Below are positions 9,750 to 20,699 of a DNA stretch of 64,000 nucleotides, in pieces. Under the pieces are notes generated by a model. That model saw nothing but the letters and a program-made list of their open reading frames with translations. It did no database searches and was not told the DNA's origin. Each line of letters starts with the position of its first letter. Within the stretch, counting starts at the first letter, position 1. This stretch comes from Elymus sibiricus (taxonomy: Eukaryota > Streptophyta > Magnoliopsida > Poales > Poaceae): the NCBI GenBank assembly GCA_039707655.1, contig CM077664.1, positions 124,594,485 to 124,658,484 on the forward strand, given 5' to 3'. The position numbers and the translations under genes are program-made.

Positions 9750-11805
9750 ATGTCAGATGCCAGCGATAGTCAGAATATGTCAGAGCAGCACACTGATCTC
9801 AGTTCAGGCTCTAGTCCTGAGGAAAGCTTTTATGAGGGAGAGAGAAGCTCTCCAGATCATACAAAAGCTGCAACAAGGACCAGGAAGAAGAGAACCTCAG
9901 ATGATGAGGATGAGGACTTTGTTGCTAGTGAAGCAGCATCAAAGAAGAAGAGAGTTGTGCTTGCAAAGGAGTATAGCACCAAACCATCTGCTAGAACCAA
10001 AGAGAAAACAGCAGTGAAGATAGTTATTTACACTTGAGGAGCCAAGTGATACAGAAACAGCTGCTACAGGGAAGAAGAAGAGGGCAAGGAAAACTGTTGC
10101 TCGTGTTCTGGGCAAGGCCTCCATGGCTGATGAGGAGGAGGATGAGGAGCCAGCAGCTGATGCACCTCCTGCAAAGTCTCAGAAGCTTATGTCTGATGCT
10201 ATAAGGACTGCTGCCCCCACCAAGTCCAAGCCCAAAGCTCTAGCACCCAAGAGGTCAACTAGAAACATCCCTGCTACTGAGAAGAACAAGGCCCCAGTGC
10301 CTGAAGCTGATGTTGAGGAGGAGCCACTAGTGCTCAGAAAATTGAAACCCAAGATTCTAGATCGTGACAATGCTCATCCAGTTGCTGAAAACATGATGCT
10401 CAGGAAGGACAAAGGACTGCGTCAATGGAGATTGTCAGATCCATATGCTGCCAAAAGATGGATTGCTTGTGATTACCTCTTTCAGACCAGAGAACAACAA
10501 GATTTCTATGAGACCGTATTGCTTGATAAGAAGCCAATCATCAGTGACATGAGATGGGTGGACTGGAAGTACATCGATGCAAATGAGGACTATTTCCCCC
10601 ATGTTCATGAGAGCTTCAGGATAGCTGGTGTTGATGATTTTGTTGGACAGAAGCTTTCCAAGTGGAATGATGAGATGATCATGCAATTCTATTCCACAGC
10701 TCATTTTTATCCAGATGGCAGAATTGTGTGGATGACTGAGGGATCCAGATACCAGACAACCATATCTGAGTAGGCTACTCTTCTTGGTGCTCCAAAGGAA
10801 GAAGATGATGACATTGACATATATGCCAAGCTCAAGATGGACCACAATTCCATGGCTAATATGTACATAGAAATTCCAGAGAAGGACATTGAGTCTCACA
10901 AGCTAGGTTCGGTGAAGCACTTGCTACCTGGTTTGGCCACCTGCAACACAATCTTGAGGTACACTCTGTTGCCCAAGTCTTGAGATGATAAGATGATACG
11001 TGGCCACTCCATCAACCTATTGCAGCTTTTTGATACACCTCAGAAGTTCAAGGTGATGAGCTTGATTGTTGAAACCATCAAGAGGACAGCTGCTGATCAG
11101 AAGAGATATTGCGGATATGCTCCACACATTCAGATGCTCATCAACTCCATGGTTGGAACGAGCACTTATCTTCTTGATCGTGAGCATCTCCCATTGCGCC
11201 CAGAGTTCGAGGACAATGTTGTAGTGATGGACCCTTCACATCCTACATCTGCCCAAGCTCAAGAGAGGATCCGGGCAGCTGAAGCAGCAAAAGAAGCTCA
11301 GAAGGCATCTGCTCCCAATGCACCCATTGCAAACCTCAAGTCGAAGAATGATCAAATGACTTATCTGCTGGAAGCCACCCTGAGGATTGAGCAAAGTCTG
11401 GCCAACCTCACCAAGAACCAGGCAAGCCTAGAGTGGATAGTCGAGACAAAGATTCATGATCTTGATGTAAAGATCACTGAGGTTCAGACAACTGTGGAGA
11501 AGCTGAAAGATGATGTTGATGCAGCCAGGGCTGCTTCTGAAGATAGTGGAGATGACAGACCCAGGACTGAGAGATTCCAGACAGTGCCTAGGGCAACCAG
11601 GTCTACTGCAGTGCCTGTTGCAGATACGAGGACCACAGTCTCTGCATTTGCTGCTGCTGCTGCAGTGCCACCTCCAGTCTCTACTCCACCAACCCAGCAG
11701 ACGTCAGCTGAAGCCTTCGCAGATGCACTTCTCTCAATGCCGTCCACGCACACCGGAGCTGCCAGCCAGAAATCACCTTCAGGAGCTTCCGAGGATCGTG
11801 CCTAG
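9750..11805 (+). pseudogene. ORF2 of SIRE-like copy 1 (putative plant transposon protein type)
   Basis: The frame starts ATGTCAGATGCC at 9750 and ends TAG at 11803-11805. The N-terminal third is Ser/Lys/Asp/Glu-rich with basic clusters. The centre is a conserved globular block (RWVDWKYIDANEDYFPHVHE, DDFVGQKLSKWNDEMIMQFY) that resembles the 'putative plant transposon protein' family. The C-terminus has a likely coiled coil (ANLTKNQASLEWIVETKIHD) and a Pro/Ala/Thr-rich tail. Defects against copy 2 are a deletion of about 17 bp near 10021 that shifts the frame, TAG at 10771-10773 where copy 2 has TGG, and TGA at 10981-10983 where copy 2 has AGA. No signal peptide or membrane segment is seen, which argues against an envelope protein despite the env-like position. 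Confidence 0.65.
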
Positions 11806-11852
11806 AGAGCCGCATAGTCCTATACCTATTCGAACTTTTTGGTACTTGTTGC

Positions 11853-12337
11853 CAAAGGGGGAGAATTTGTATAGATCATTAGGCTTCGAGAGAGAGTGTC
11901 TTACTTTTGCTCATCGTTTTCTTGAGTTTCCTGCTACTATTTGGTTTATGCTACTTTGGCTTGATGTGCGCTTGATACTATGTGTTTGTGAGATACTACG
12001 TGTGTGATTGATCATACTATTCCTCATATGATGCTTAATGCTTATCCTTATCATTATCTTTGTATGATCATTCACTTGTGTTTTTGGTGATGTGTGCTTA
12101 CTATTCCATTCATATCATTTTGTGCGCTCCACCAAGTCATATGTGACATGGAAGAGTGACCCATGATCCTAATCGATTGTGCATTTGTATTCAAATGCAA
12201 ATTTTTAATAATGCACAAATTTAGGGGGAGCTCTTGCTTATCACATACTTCTCAAAGCGACGATGTATTTCATTCATTTAATCATTTGTCGAAGCTTTGA
12301 TCTATATGTTGTCATCAATTACCAAAAAGGAGGAGAT
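11853..12337 (+). other. multiple polypurine tracts, copy 1
   Basis: Three purine runs follow ORF2: CAAAGGGGGAGAAT near 11853, TTAGGGGGAGC near 12231 and AAAAAGGAGGAGAT ending at 12337, directly before the LTR. Only the last abuts the LTR. Multiple tracts before the 3' LTR are a known trait of SIRE-type Copia elements. Confidence 0.55.
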
Positions 12338-13917
12338 TGAAAGCACATTTGCTCCCTTGGTGGTTTTCGTAATTCATAACAACATATATCTCATTGAACT
12401 AATGTCCATTCAAGTTAAAGATTTCAGGATGTTCAATGATTGGCATGACAAGGACTAGAGATGTGGACCCCTCAAAATGCTAAGGACATGGATTGGTAAA
12501 AGCTCAAGACTCTACATTTTTTTGTTTAGTGATCCAAGATCACATTGAATCCATAGGTAAGCCAATACTATTAAAAGGGGATGAGGTGTTGCTTAATGGT
12601 CTTTTTGCTCAAGTGCTTAGTGACATTGCTCCAAAACCCTCAACCACTTTCTCCATCCAAATATGTCCAAAACCTACATTCCAGCTCGGCCCCACCAAAA
12701 TTTCCTATCCGGAGCCACCGAGTTCTTCTGGACTTAGCCACTGCCAAAACCCTAACAAATCGGATCCACCGATATGGATCTCAGTCCCATCGAGATGGCC
12801 TTGCCAACTCTCTGTAATCGTTTGCAATTACTACGGTCCCACCGAGTTTTGCAAATCGGTCTCACCGAGATGGCTTGCCAACTCTCTGTTGCCTTATTGC
12901 TTCACTTCGGTCCCACCGAGTTGATGCAATCGGTGCCACCGAGATGAGGATTGCCCTAACCATTGCACATCAGTCCATCCGAGTTGTTCCAGTTGGTCCC
13001 ACCGAGGTTCCTAACGTTCATATCTTTTACACAGTTCGGTGCCACCGAGATTTCTTATCGGTGCCACCGAGTTGAGTCAAAAGTGTGTAAGATTTGGATT
13101 TTGTGTGGAGGCTATATATACCCCTCCACCACTTCTTACTCAGAAAGGAGAGCCATCAGAACGTGCCTACACTTCAACCTTACATTTTCTGAGAGAGAAC
13201 CACCTACTCATGTGTTGAGATCAAGACATTCCAATCCAACCATTTGAACCTTGATTTCTAGCCTTTCCCAAGTTGCTTTCCACTCAAATCCTTCTTCCAC
13301 CATAGCCAAATCTGTGAGGAGTTGTTTGAGTGTTGGGGAGACTATCATTTGAAGCACAAGAGCAAGTAGTTCATCAACAACACACCGTCTATTACCTTTT
13401 GGAGAGTGATGTCTCCTAGATTGGTTAGGTGTCACTTGGGAGCCTCCGACATGATGTGGAGTTGAACCAAGGAGTTTGTAAGGGCAAGGAGATCGCCTAC
13501 TTTGTGAAGATCTACCCGAGTGAGGCTAGTCCTTCGTGGATGTAAGCCATGGTGGAACAGACAAGGTTGCTTCTTCATGAACCCTTCGTGGGTGGAGCCC
13601 TTCGTGGACTCGCGCAGCCGTTACCCTCTGTGGGTTGAAGTCTCCATCAACGTGGACGTACGATAGCACCACCTATCGGAACCACGCCAAAAATCACCGT
13701 GTCTTCATTGCGTTTGAAATCTCCAATCCCTCCCTTTACTTACATATGCAATAGTTTACTTTCCGCTGCTTTACTCGTAGAATTGCATGTGTAGGGTGAT
13801 GCTTGACTTGTATACTTGCTAAAATCTGCCTACCACTAAAATTGGGAAAAGGTTAGGTTTTTATTTGGTCAAGTAGTCTAATCACCCCCCCCCTCTAGAC
13901 ATACTTTCGATCCTATA
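12338..13917 (+). repeat. 3' LTR of SIRE-like copy 1
   Basis: The LTR begins TGAAAGCACATTTGCTCCC directly after a polypurine tract and ends ...CGATCCTATA, where copy 2 ends ...CGATCCTACA; the terminal CA has become TA. The length is 1580 bp. Palindromes of the CTCGGTGCCACCGAG type are scattered over 12687-13075, and TATATATA lies at 13113-13120. The satellite resumes with CCGG right after it. Confidence 0.75.
12687..13120 (+). promoter_or_regulatory. palindrome cluster and TATA box of the copy 1 LTR
   Basis: At least ten CGGNNCCACCGAG-type sites, many forming the 15-base palindrome CTCGGTGCCACCGAG or a one-base variant, lie upstream of TATATATACCCC (13113). The last palindrome ends about 40 bp before the TATA box. 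Confidence 0.6.
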
Positions 13918-13918
13918 T

Positions 13919-14421
13919 CCGGTTTGTAAGAGGCTTGTACCAAAACTTGCCCCAAATTGGATTTTTTTTTACCATGGCATATATGTGCCATGTCATGACA
14001 CGATGCCAAGTTTCATGAATTTCGGGCGAGTTTTGGATTTACGGGGATTTAAAAACCGAGATTCTCAATGTTTGAAGCCGAGCCAGTACGCCAAGATGTT
14101 TGTAATTCATCCCCATTTCTTGCATGGGACCCAAACATGCACGGAAGGACACATATATGGTTTTTGAAGCCATTTTGGTGCTCTGGATCATGTGCTTGTA
14201 GTTCAAATTTGAATTATGGACATTAAATGCCTAGAAAACTCAATTAATGTATAAAAAAGGCCAAACGAACCCTGAATAATTCCATATTTCAGCACGAATC
14301 TCCTGTTGGTCTATGTTGCCCGTAGAAAAAAAATACAAGGCAAGAAGAGGCAGCGATTGTCGTTTCGCCCACAAGGGTGACACGTTCCCTATCGGAACCA
14401 CGAGGCTTCTTGCGAGAAGCT
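13919..14421 (+). repeat. satellite unit B (503 bp)
   Basis: The unit runs from CCGGTTTGTAAGAGGCTTG at 13919 to the next identical start at 14422, a 503-bp period. It follows the LTR of copy 1 directly and is the only full-length unit visible. Confidence 0.75.
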
Positions 14422-14786
14422 CCGGTTTGTAAGAGGCTTGTAGCAAAACTTGCCCCAAATTGGTCAGTTTTTTTACAATGGCATATATGTGCCATGTCAT
14501 GACACCATGTAAATTTCATGAATTTCAGGTGAGTTTTGGATTTATGGGGATTTTAAAACCAAGATTTTCAATGTTTGAGGCCGAGCCAGGATGACGAGAT
14601 GTTTGTAATTCATCCCCATTCCTTGCATGGGACCTAATCATGCACCCAAGGACACATCTATGATTTTTCAACCCATTTTGGTGCACTCGAGCATGTATTT
14701 GTAGTTCAAATTTGAATTATGCACATTAAATGCCTAGAAAACTCTATTATAATGTATAAAAAATGCCAAACGAACCCTGAATAATT
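14422..14786 (+). repeat. satellite unit C (truncated)
   Basis: The third unit matches units A and B through CGAACCCTGAATAATT at 14786 and then loses similarity. It is more diverged than unit B. The array therefore spans unit A, the inserted retroelement, unit B and part of unit C. Confidence 0.7.
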
Positions 14787-14914
14787 TAAAGCAGTTCTGC
14801 TCAACCGTTTGGCACCCGTGCTTAAGCACTGTGTGCATGCGTCGTGCTAGCTCATGCTTCCTTCTTTCCCAAGTTTTCCATATTAGTGGTCTTATATATC
14901 CAAACACGCTACCG

Positions 14915-14993
14915 TTTCCCGCCACTCCCCCAATCGATTTCCCGCCACTCCCCCAATTGGTTTCCCGCCACTCCCCCCCATTGGTTTCCCGCT
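14915..14993 (+). repeat. 23-bp tandem repeat, about 3.4 copies
   Basis: Units starting TTTCCCGCCACTCCCCCAAT lie at 14915, 14938, 14961 and 14985, with periods of 23, 23 and 24 bp. They sit upstream of a decayed reading frame and downstream of TATATATCC at 14893. Confidence 0.75.
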
Positions 14994-15078
14994 GCGAGTG
15001 TCAGTGGGCATAGAAGGCTAGGTGGCGACACACCGGCCATACCGCAGTATACCATTACAAGCATGCCAATCCAGTGAA

Positions 15079-15716
15079 GCGCCGCCGCCGTCATCAACCT
15101 CCTCGATGAGAAGAACGAGCCGGAGTAGGCCGGAGAGCCAGAACGGCCGTGCACTGACGAGCAAGAGAGGCAGCGCGCCGCCGAGCAAGAGCGGCAGCGC
15201 GCCGCCGAGCGTGAGCGGTATCATCGCGCCCTAGTGCTTGAGCGGGACAATGTCTACACATGTGTTCGTCGCCGCCCATGGAGCGGAGCAGAGCAAGAGT
15301 GGGAAAGCGCTGCCACGCAAGAGCGGGTGAACGCCGCCGAGCATCAGGTGAGGTGCGCCGCACTATCTGAGCGGAGCCGTGTCAGCATCCTGTTGACTCA
15401 ACCACTCGAGAGGCTGTTTCCAGGGCCGGTAAGCAACCCGATTCCCCACCAGGAATGGGCAGCCGCCATCAGTGCCATAATTGCGCCGGACAGCGTACGC
15501 ACTGCCAGAATCTGCCGCCACGACGCCGACCTCCTCGGCCCCCCAGGTGCCGCCAACAACGAAGCAGAGCAAAATGCTCGTCGTGGCTTGGAATCGACCG
15601 TCGCCGATGAAATATCTGGGGCGGAGATCGATATTGCAGTACAGTAGTTCTACGAGCGTATCAGACGCGTGGACGAAGGCCTGTACCAGTTCATGCTCAG
15701 CCTAGAGTTCTCGTAG
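15079..15716 (+). pseudogene. decayed gene for a charged, repeat-containing protein
   Basis: One frame is open from about 15079 to a TAG at 15714-15716 apart from in-frame TAG codons at 15126-15128 and 15645-15647. It begins AAAVINLLDEKNEPE and contains tandem EQERQRAAE repeats near 15153-15215, predicting a charged helix, then a less repetitive part (LTQPLERLFPGPVSNPIPHQ). There is no good ATG; an in-frame TGA lies just upstream. The GC content is genic. I do not recognise the family. It could be a host gene fragment or the product of an uncharacterised transposon. Confidence 0.4.
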
Positions 15717-16261
15717 GTTTAGGCCCTGTTTGTATCGGTTTTTGCCCGGTTTTCCGCAATTAACTGGGAAACTATCTTATTCTTAATTAATGAAAAGGCA
15801 AAGCTTTTGCTTCTTCTGGCTAGTTTTAAGTAAAAAATAGTAATGTAAGTTTGAATGGAAGTGGTCCGGTATGTAAACATTGCACACAGTTTCTAAAAGC
15901 ACAAACGTGTGTGATAGTAAGGAGTAGGTCCCACACGGTGACCATCAGTAAATGCCTTAAACGCGAGGAGGCAACTCTTATCAGCAAGGGGCAGCTTCCC
16001 ATCCGCTAGCCTAGTCGAATAGAATGCATGAGTTAAGCGTGTTGGGGCTGGAGCAGTCTAAGGATGGGTGATCAGGTGGGAAGTTGCTATATCTCAAGCT
16101 TTATTTAAGCGCCATGCATGATACGGTCATTACAGACATTTAGCATCTAAATGTGTCAGTGGTGACCTGTCATGTCGATTAAATAAACCTTGAGGTCCTT
16201 GTTTTGAAAATTTGGAGAATGATGTTTTTTTGTTATTTGTTGTTTTGAAAAATCAGAGAAT

Positions 16262-17515
16262 GATCGAGATCGATCTGTGGGCCCGCCACATTCTATCCTT
16301 TGACCCACAACGTTTGAGATCTGTGGGCCCGCATGTTCTATCCTTTGACCCACAACGTACGAGAAGGGTTTGACCATGATGGGTTCCTCTTGGTATAGGT
16401 CATGGTGGCATGCATGTCAAACCAAATTTAGTTTGGGAACATTTGTTGGATTCCCCTCCCGCTCCCGCCGGCTCGAAGTTGGGAACCGGCATCATACGTA
16501 ACATGGCTTCCTGGGGGTACGGTGTTCGGTTTGTAATGCAGCTGGTGCCCCATCGAAGTTGTGCATTGGGGATTTGAACACATCACATACCACCCATACA
16601 TATATTTGGGCCGCATGCAGGGCATAGGGTCTTCTGATCGACCCCGTCTCCCATGTGCGGTTTTCAATGACACGCCTATCTGTGGCCCTGGTCTATATAT
16701 ATCATCCCTTTGGCCGACAACGAGGGGGTTTGGCCATGAATGGATTCCTCCTGGTTCGTGTTATCACGGGTCATGGTGACATGTTCGAGCAAAGTTCGAG
16801 CTCATGCGTTCTCAAGATTCCCTCACATGCGCTCGAATTGGTGGGTTGGATCGACACCCTACGTCCATCGACGTCGTCCTTAATTGCTACCTAGCTTTCA
16901 TGGGGGTTGTCCGTTTCGTGAGGTAGGCGCCACATCAAAATTGTACATTATTGGGTATTTAAAACACATCACCCTTCCAACGTACATCAATTTGGGCCCC
17001 ATGCAGGTGGTGCTGGTTTTGTGGCCCCTCTCATGCGGTTTATGGTGATGGTCCAATCTATGGGCCCGAGCGGTCTATTATATCCCTTTTTGACCGACAA
17101 CAACAGTGGTCGTTTGACCAAGATAGATTCACTTGGTTCGTCTTATGGTAGGTCATGGTGACATGCATGTCCGACCAAAGTATGAGTACGTGCATGCGTC
17201 CCACCGGCGCGAAGTGGGGGTGGGGCAGGCACCCTAGCTATGACCTTAACCTGTCATTATAGATATCCAAGGGGGCTTTCCGGTTTGCGAGGGAGGTGCC
17301 ACATCAAAGTTGTGCATTGTGTATTTAAACATAACACCCTTTATTCCTACATATATTTGGCCACTTCCAGGTGGTTGTTGTCTCCTGGCCCCGCTCACCC
17401 GATCTTCGACAACGCGCCCACCCGTGGGCCCGCGCGTCAAAGTTGTGCATTGGGAATTTGAACATCACACACCACCCTTTTCATACATATATATTTGGGC
17501 CACATGCTGGTGTGG
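16262..17515 (+). repeat. degenerate tandem array, ~375-bp unit, about 3.3 copies
   Basis: The anchor TTGTGCATTGGG...ATTT recurs at about 16559, 16940, 17310 and 17443; the anchor GGTCATGGTGACATGCATGTC recurs at about 16400, 16765 and 17150. Spacings are 366-382 bp except the last unit (133 bp), which is internally deleted. Each unit also holds a GTGGGCCCGC block and CATATATTTGGGCC. A 47-bp sub-duplication (GATCTGTGGGCCCGC) lies at 16271 and 16318. No reading frame is conserved between units. Confidence 0.65.
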
Positions 17516-18254
17516 TTGTGTTCTTACCCTCTCTTGCGTTTTTTTGTTGCCAAATGGTGCTATATAAAATAGCAGATGACTTGGATGAAAAACTGCCTGT
17601 GAACGTACATACAACGAACACGGGTGCACCGGCTTAACCGTGTGCGAAGCTCGAGCCCTATAAAATCGCCATGACTTCGCAAGCGCCAGCAAGGGTGAAC
17701 GGGTAATGTGTACAGGATATTTAGGATGAATTCCATGTATGCGTCTAAAAATTAGGACGAACCGTGTGCGATAAACCAGCTAGCTAGAAATCTCAAAAAA
17801 AGCTACCCGCCTTGAGCGATGCAAAAATTGGTGGTTCCGCGGCTTTTCCTTATTATCATACACAATTATTATGTTTAGACCGTGTGCGATCTTGGTTGCT
17901 CCGGCCTCGCTTCATTTCCTTTACCCAAATTTTAGTTGCCGCGGTATTTCAACCGTCGTCCTCACTCCTCCTCCACCGACCTTATAGTAAAATTCCAGTA
18001 GCCGAGGCATTTGAACCATCGCCCTCCCTCGTTCACCACCATCTCCACCCACCATTACTAAAATTTTCAGTAGCCGCGGCATATCCTCAAACACCACCCG
18101 CCCAAACCCCGCCCCCTCCACAGTCTACCCCCCCCCCCCGCTTGAACCCTAGCTCGCCACCGCCGCCACTAACCCTTGCCGGTCTGCTCGTGCCTCCTAG
18201 CTTAGATAAGTTCAGGTTACCCACCGATTCCCATACCCTCGCCACCCTGAGCGG

Positions 18255-20487
18255 ATGAGGCCTACGGTGTCCCTCCCCCCCAGATCCACATCCCCTACTC
18301 CAGAGAGTCGTAGCCTAAGCCCAACCACATATCCCAGGGATCCCGAGGAGCGTACGGCCAAAAGGAGGTCTATCATGGCCTCTCCGCCGGACGATGTCGA
18401 GGTGGCCGCCGTTCGTGCCGACATGTCGATCCCGGAGGAACACCTCACCGCGGAAGCCGGCGAGGATGTTGATTACATCGCCATGCCGAAGGCTTCATGT
18501 CAGCGGGCTCGCGTATACTGAATCTCAGGACAGACAGCTATGACATCAAGCTCGTGACAGTGAAGGCTTCACGCGGTCCATGTCACAGGTTAAGTGGTCC
18601 ATCCCCAACGCCTCTGGTTCAACCTCCATCAATCTCTTCGAAGGCCCCGCCGCTGATCTCCTCCACCTCGCGGTCAAGGATTTGCGATCCTTGTACGCCA
18701 TCGAGCCCATTATGTCATTTCTGAAGGACACATTCTACGGTGGTGGCTTGGGATCCTCAGCTGCCAAGTCAGATCTCATCGACCACGATCACACGAAGGG
18801 CACCCACTACGGCTCTTCCAAGGTGAAACAGCCCATCTGCGACATCAGGGAGCGCACCCTGGGTCTGTGCTCTTCCAAGTGGAAGGATCCTGTCCATGAC
18901 AAGTGAGGCAATATCCTATAAGCAAATCTTACTTTTTCTAGCTAGCCAACTCGTACCCATTGTTGTAGTAGATTTTGCCATGCGATGTTTTAACTGTGCC
19001 GTGTTTAATTATTTCAGTTATGCAAAAATGTAATGTTCAATAGGGCTATCTGATGTTTAAGTATGAATTGTCCACTTCAGTTTCACGGATGGCTATATTT
19101 GGTTGTTTATAGTGAGTAGATGCCTTGTTTATCTGTATTTGGTTGCTAGGTTGGTTGCAGTGAGCATTTGCCCAGTTTTCAAGCAGATGCCTTGTTTATC
19201 TGTATTTGGTTGTTAGGTTGGTTGCAGTGAGTATTTGTCCAGTTTTCAAGCAGATGCCTTGTTTATCTATATTTGCTTGTTAGGTTGGTTGCAGTGAGCC
19301 TTTGTCCAGTTTTCAAACAGATGCCTTATTTATCTGTATTTGCTTGTTAGGTTGGTTGTAGTGAGCCTCTGTCTAGTTTTCAATGGCTATATTAGGTTGT
19401 TATAGTGAGCATATATGCCTTGTTTATTTCAGTTATTCACAATGTGATGTTCATTATGTGCAAGTATGAACTGTGCAGTTCGATTTCATCAATACCAGTT
19501 TGAACGGCTATATTTGGTTCCTGTTATGCCTGGTGAAGTTAGCACATGCCCTTTATTTCAGTTTTACACATTTATGCAGTGTGATGTTTAAGAGTGAGCT
19601 ATGTTCTATTCATTTTCAATGGTACCAGTTTGAATTACAATATTTGGTCCCTGTTAAGCCTGTTGTAGTTAACATTCCCTTCCATTTTTTATCTGCTTTA
19701 ATAGCATGTTGAAACCAACACTTTCAAGCTATCATTTTGAGATGTTGTTGTTTACCATGGCTATATTTGGTTGATGTTAAGACTATAGTACTTATCACGC
19801 CTTTCCATGTACTTACGCAGGACAACAACGGGAGTGGCCAGCATTTTCCACCGAGGTTAGGTTCATCCCTCGGCTTATACTGCCTCCATTCCATAATGTA
19901 GTGCATACAGATCCATGGTTGGACACTTTTTAGCTTCTAATATTGACTTGTTGCTTGTAGGTACATATGTCCTAGGCAAAGATCCACGCCTCGACCCTTT
20001 TTGCGAATGGGGCAATGAGATATTCATGAACCAACATCAAGTGAGGAAACTGATAAGAATTATTAGCAAAAAGATACGAATGATGGCAATTAAATTATTT
20101 GTCTACGCTCTATCCAACACAACAGTGAGCTATAGGATGGTAACTATGAACTCTGTAGCCTTCTCTTTTTACTCCTCATAATGAGTTGTTAGCCAACAAT
20201 GTCTGAATCTTTTTCGTTTGCAGTGGTTCCCAAAGCAGTTTACTCAAGATTACCTCGCAAAGTACATGATTGGTGGACATGCAATGAAGGTTAAAGTATT
20301 TCATCGAGACTACATTGAGCATCGAGAAGTCCTAATGAAGACAGTGAAGGATGGGCGGGCGGCCATCACAAGGGGTTGGCCTAGAGTCGTGCACGCATTA
20401 GGCATGGAGGAGGGCACAATATGGGCATTCCGCTTCACCTTCTCCAGCAACCAGAATGTCTTCCACCTCTCTCTTTACAGTCTTTAG
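18255..20487 (+). pseudogene. broken B3 DNA-binding-domain gene
   Basis: Coding-like exons are 18255-18904, ~19820-19855, ~19960-20139 and 20224-20487 (TAG at 20485-20487), with GT-AG junctions at 20140/20223. The last two exons together resemble a plant B3 domain of the REM type: LFVYALSNTTVSYRM, then WFPKQFTQDYLAKYM after the intron, then GWPRVVHALGMEEGTIWAFRF, matching the family pattern of a GW-x-x-V core followed by L-x-x-GT/D. The first exon is Ser/Pro-rich and acidic, then shifts frame at least twice between 18490 and 18580 before an ETLF-like region (SINLFEGPAADLLHLAVKDL). No single frame joins the exons as they stand. Its place between transposon-like subterminal motifs suggests capture by a DNA transposon. 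Confidence 0.5.
19119..19386 (+). repeat. 67-bp minisatellite, 4 copies, in the B3-gene intron
   Basis: Units starting GATGCCTTGTTTATCTGTAT begin at 19119, 19186, 19253 and 19320, an exact 67-bp spacing. Further degenerate echoes (GGCTATATTTGGTT) continue through the intron to about 19780. Confidence 0.85.
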
Positions 20488-20699
20488 TACAACTGTGGTT
20501 CATCATTCTTTACTTGCTGCTTCTGTAGTTCTTCAGTATATGTACCTGTGCATCGAATTATGCATTCGTCCTTGAACTTGTATTTGTAATAAACATGGTT
20601 CGATATGAAATAAGTGATTGCCTACTTTCATATTGAAAATCTATTTTAAATTCAAATTCTATGAATTTTAATGCAGGGATTAAATTAGGGATAAATTAT

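Larger units (their letters stand above)
7532..13917 (+). mobile_element. SIRE/Maximus-like retroelement copy 1, 5'-truncated, without pol
   Basis: The order is a gag remnant (7532-8002), a non-coding spacer, an internal TATA region (8810-9061), ORF2 (9750-11805), three polypurine-like tracts and a 1580-bp LTR (12338-13917). No 5' LTR, protease, integrase or reverse transcriptase is present. I favour the Copia SIRE/Maximus lineage because of the gag text, the extra ORF just before the 3' LTR and the multiple polypurine tracts. Copy 2 (33287-38773) is collinear from 8477 onward with high identity. The element sits in the satellite array and replaces about 50 bp of unit A at the left junction. 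The spacer 8003-8809 has no reading frame I can support. Confidence 0.65.

Noticed and set aside
12687..13075. Regular short repeats (CGGNNCCACCGAG) resembling a CRISPR array
   Set aside because: Spacing is irregular, spacers are not of uniform length, and the repeats sit in an LTR promoter in a plant genome.
14787..15720. A functional host gene at 15079-15716
   Set aside because: Two in-frame stops, no start codon and no recognised domain; kept only as a decayed frame.
19876..19920. Stowaway-like MITE end (CTGCCTCCATTCCATAATG)
   Set aside because: No opposite terminal repeat was found nearby and the match to the usual end is weak.
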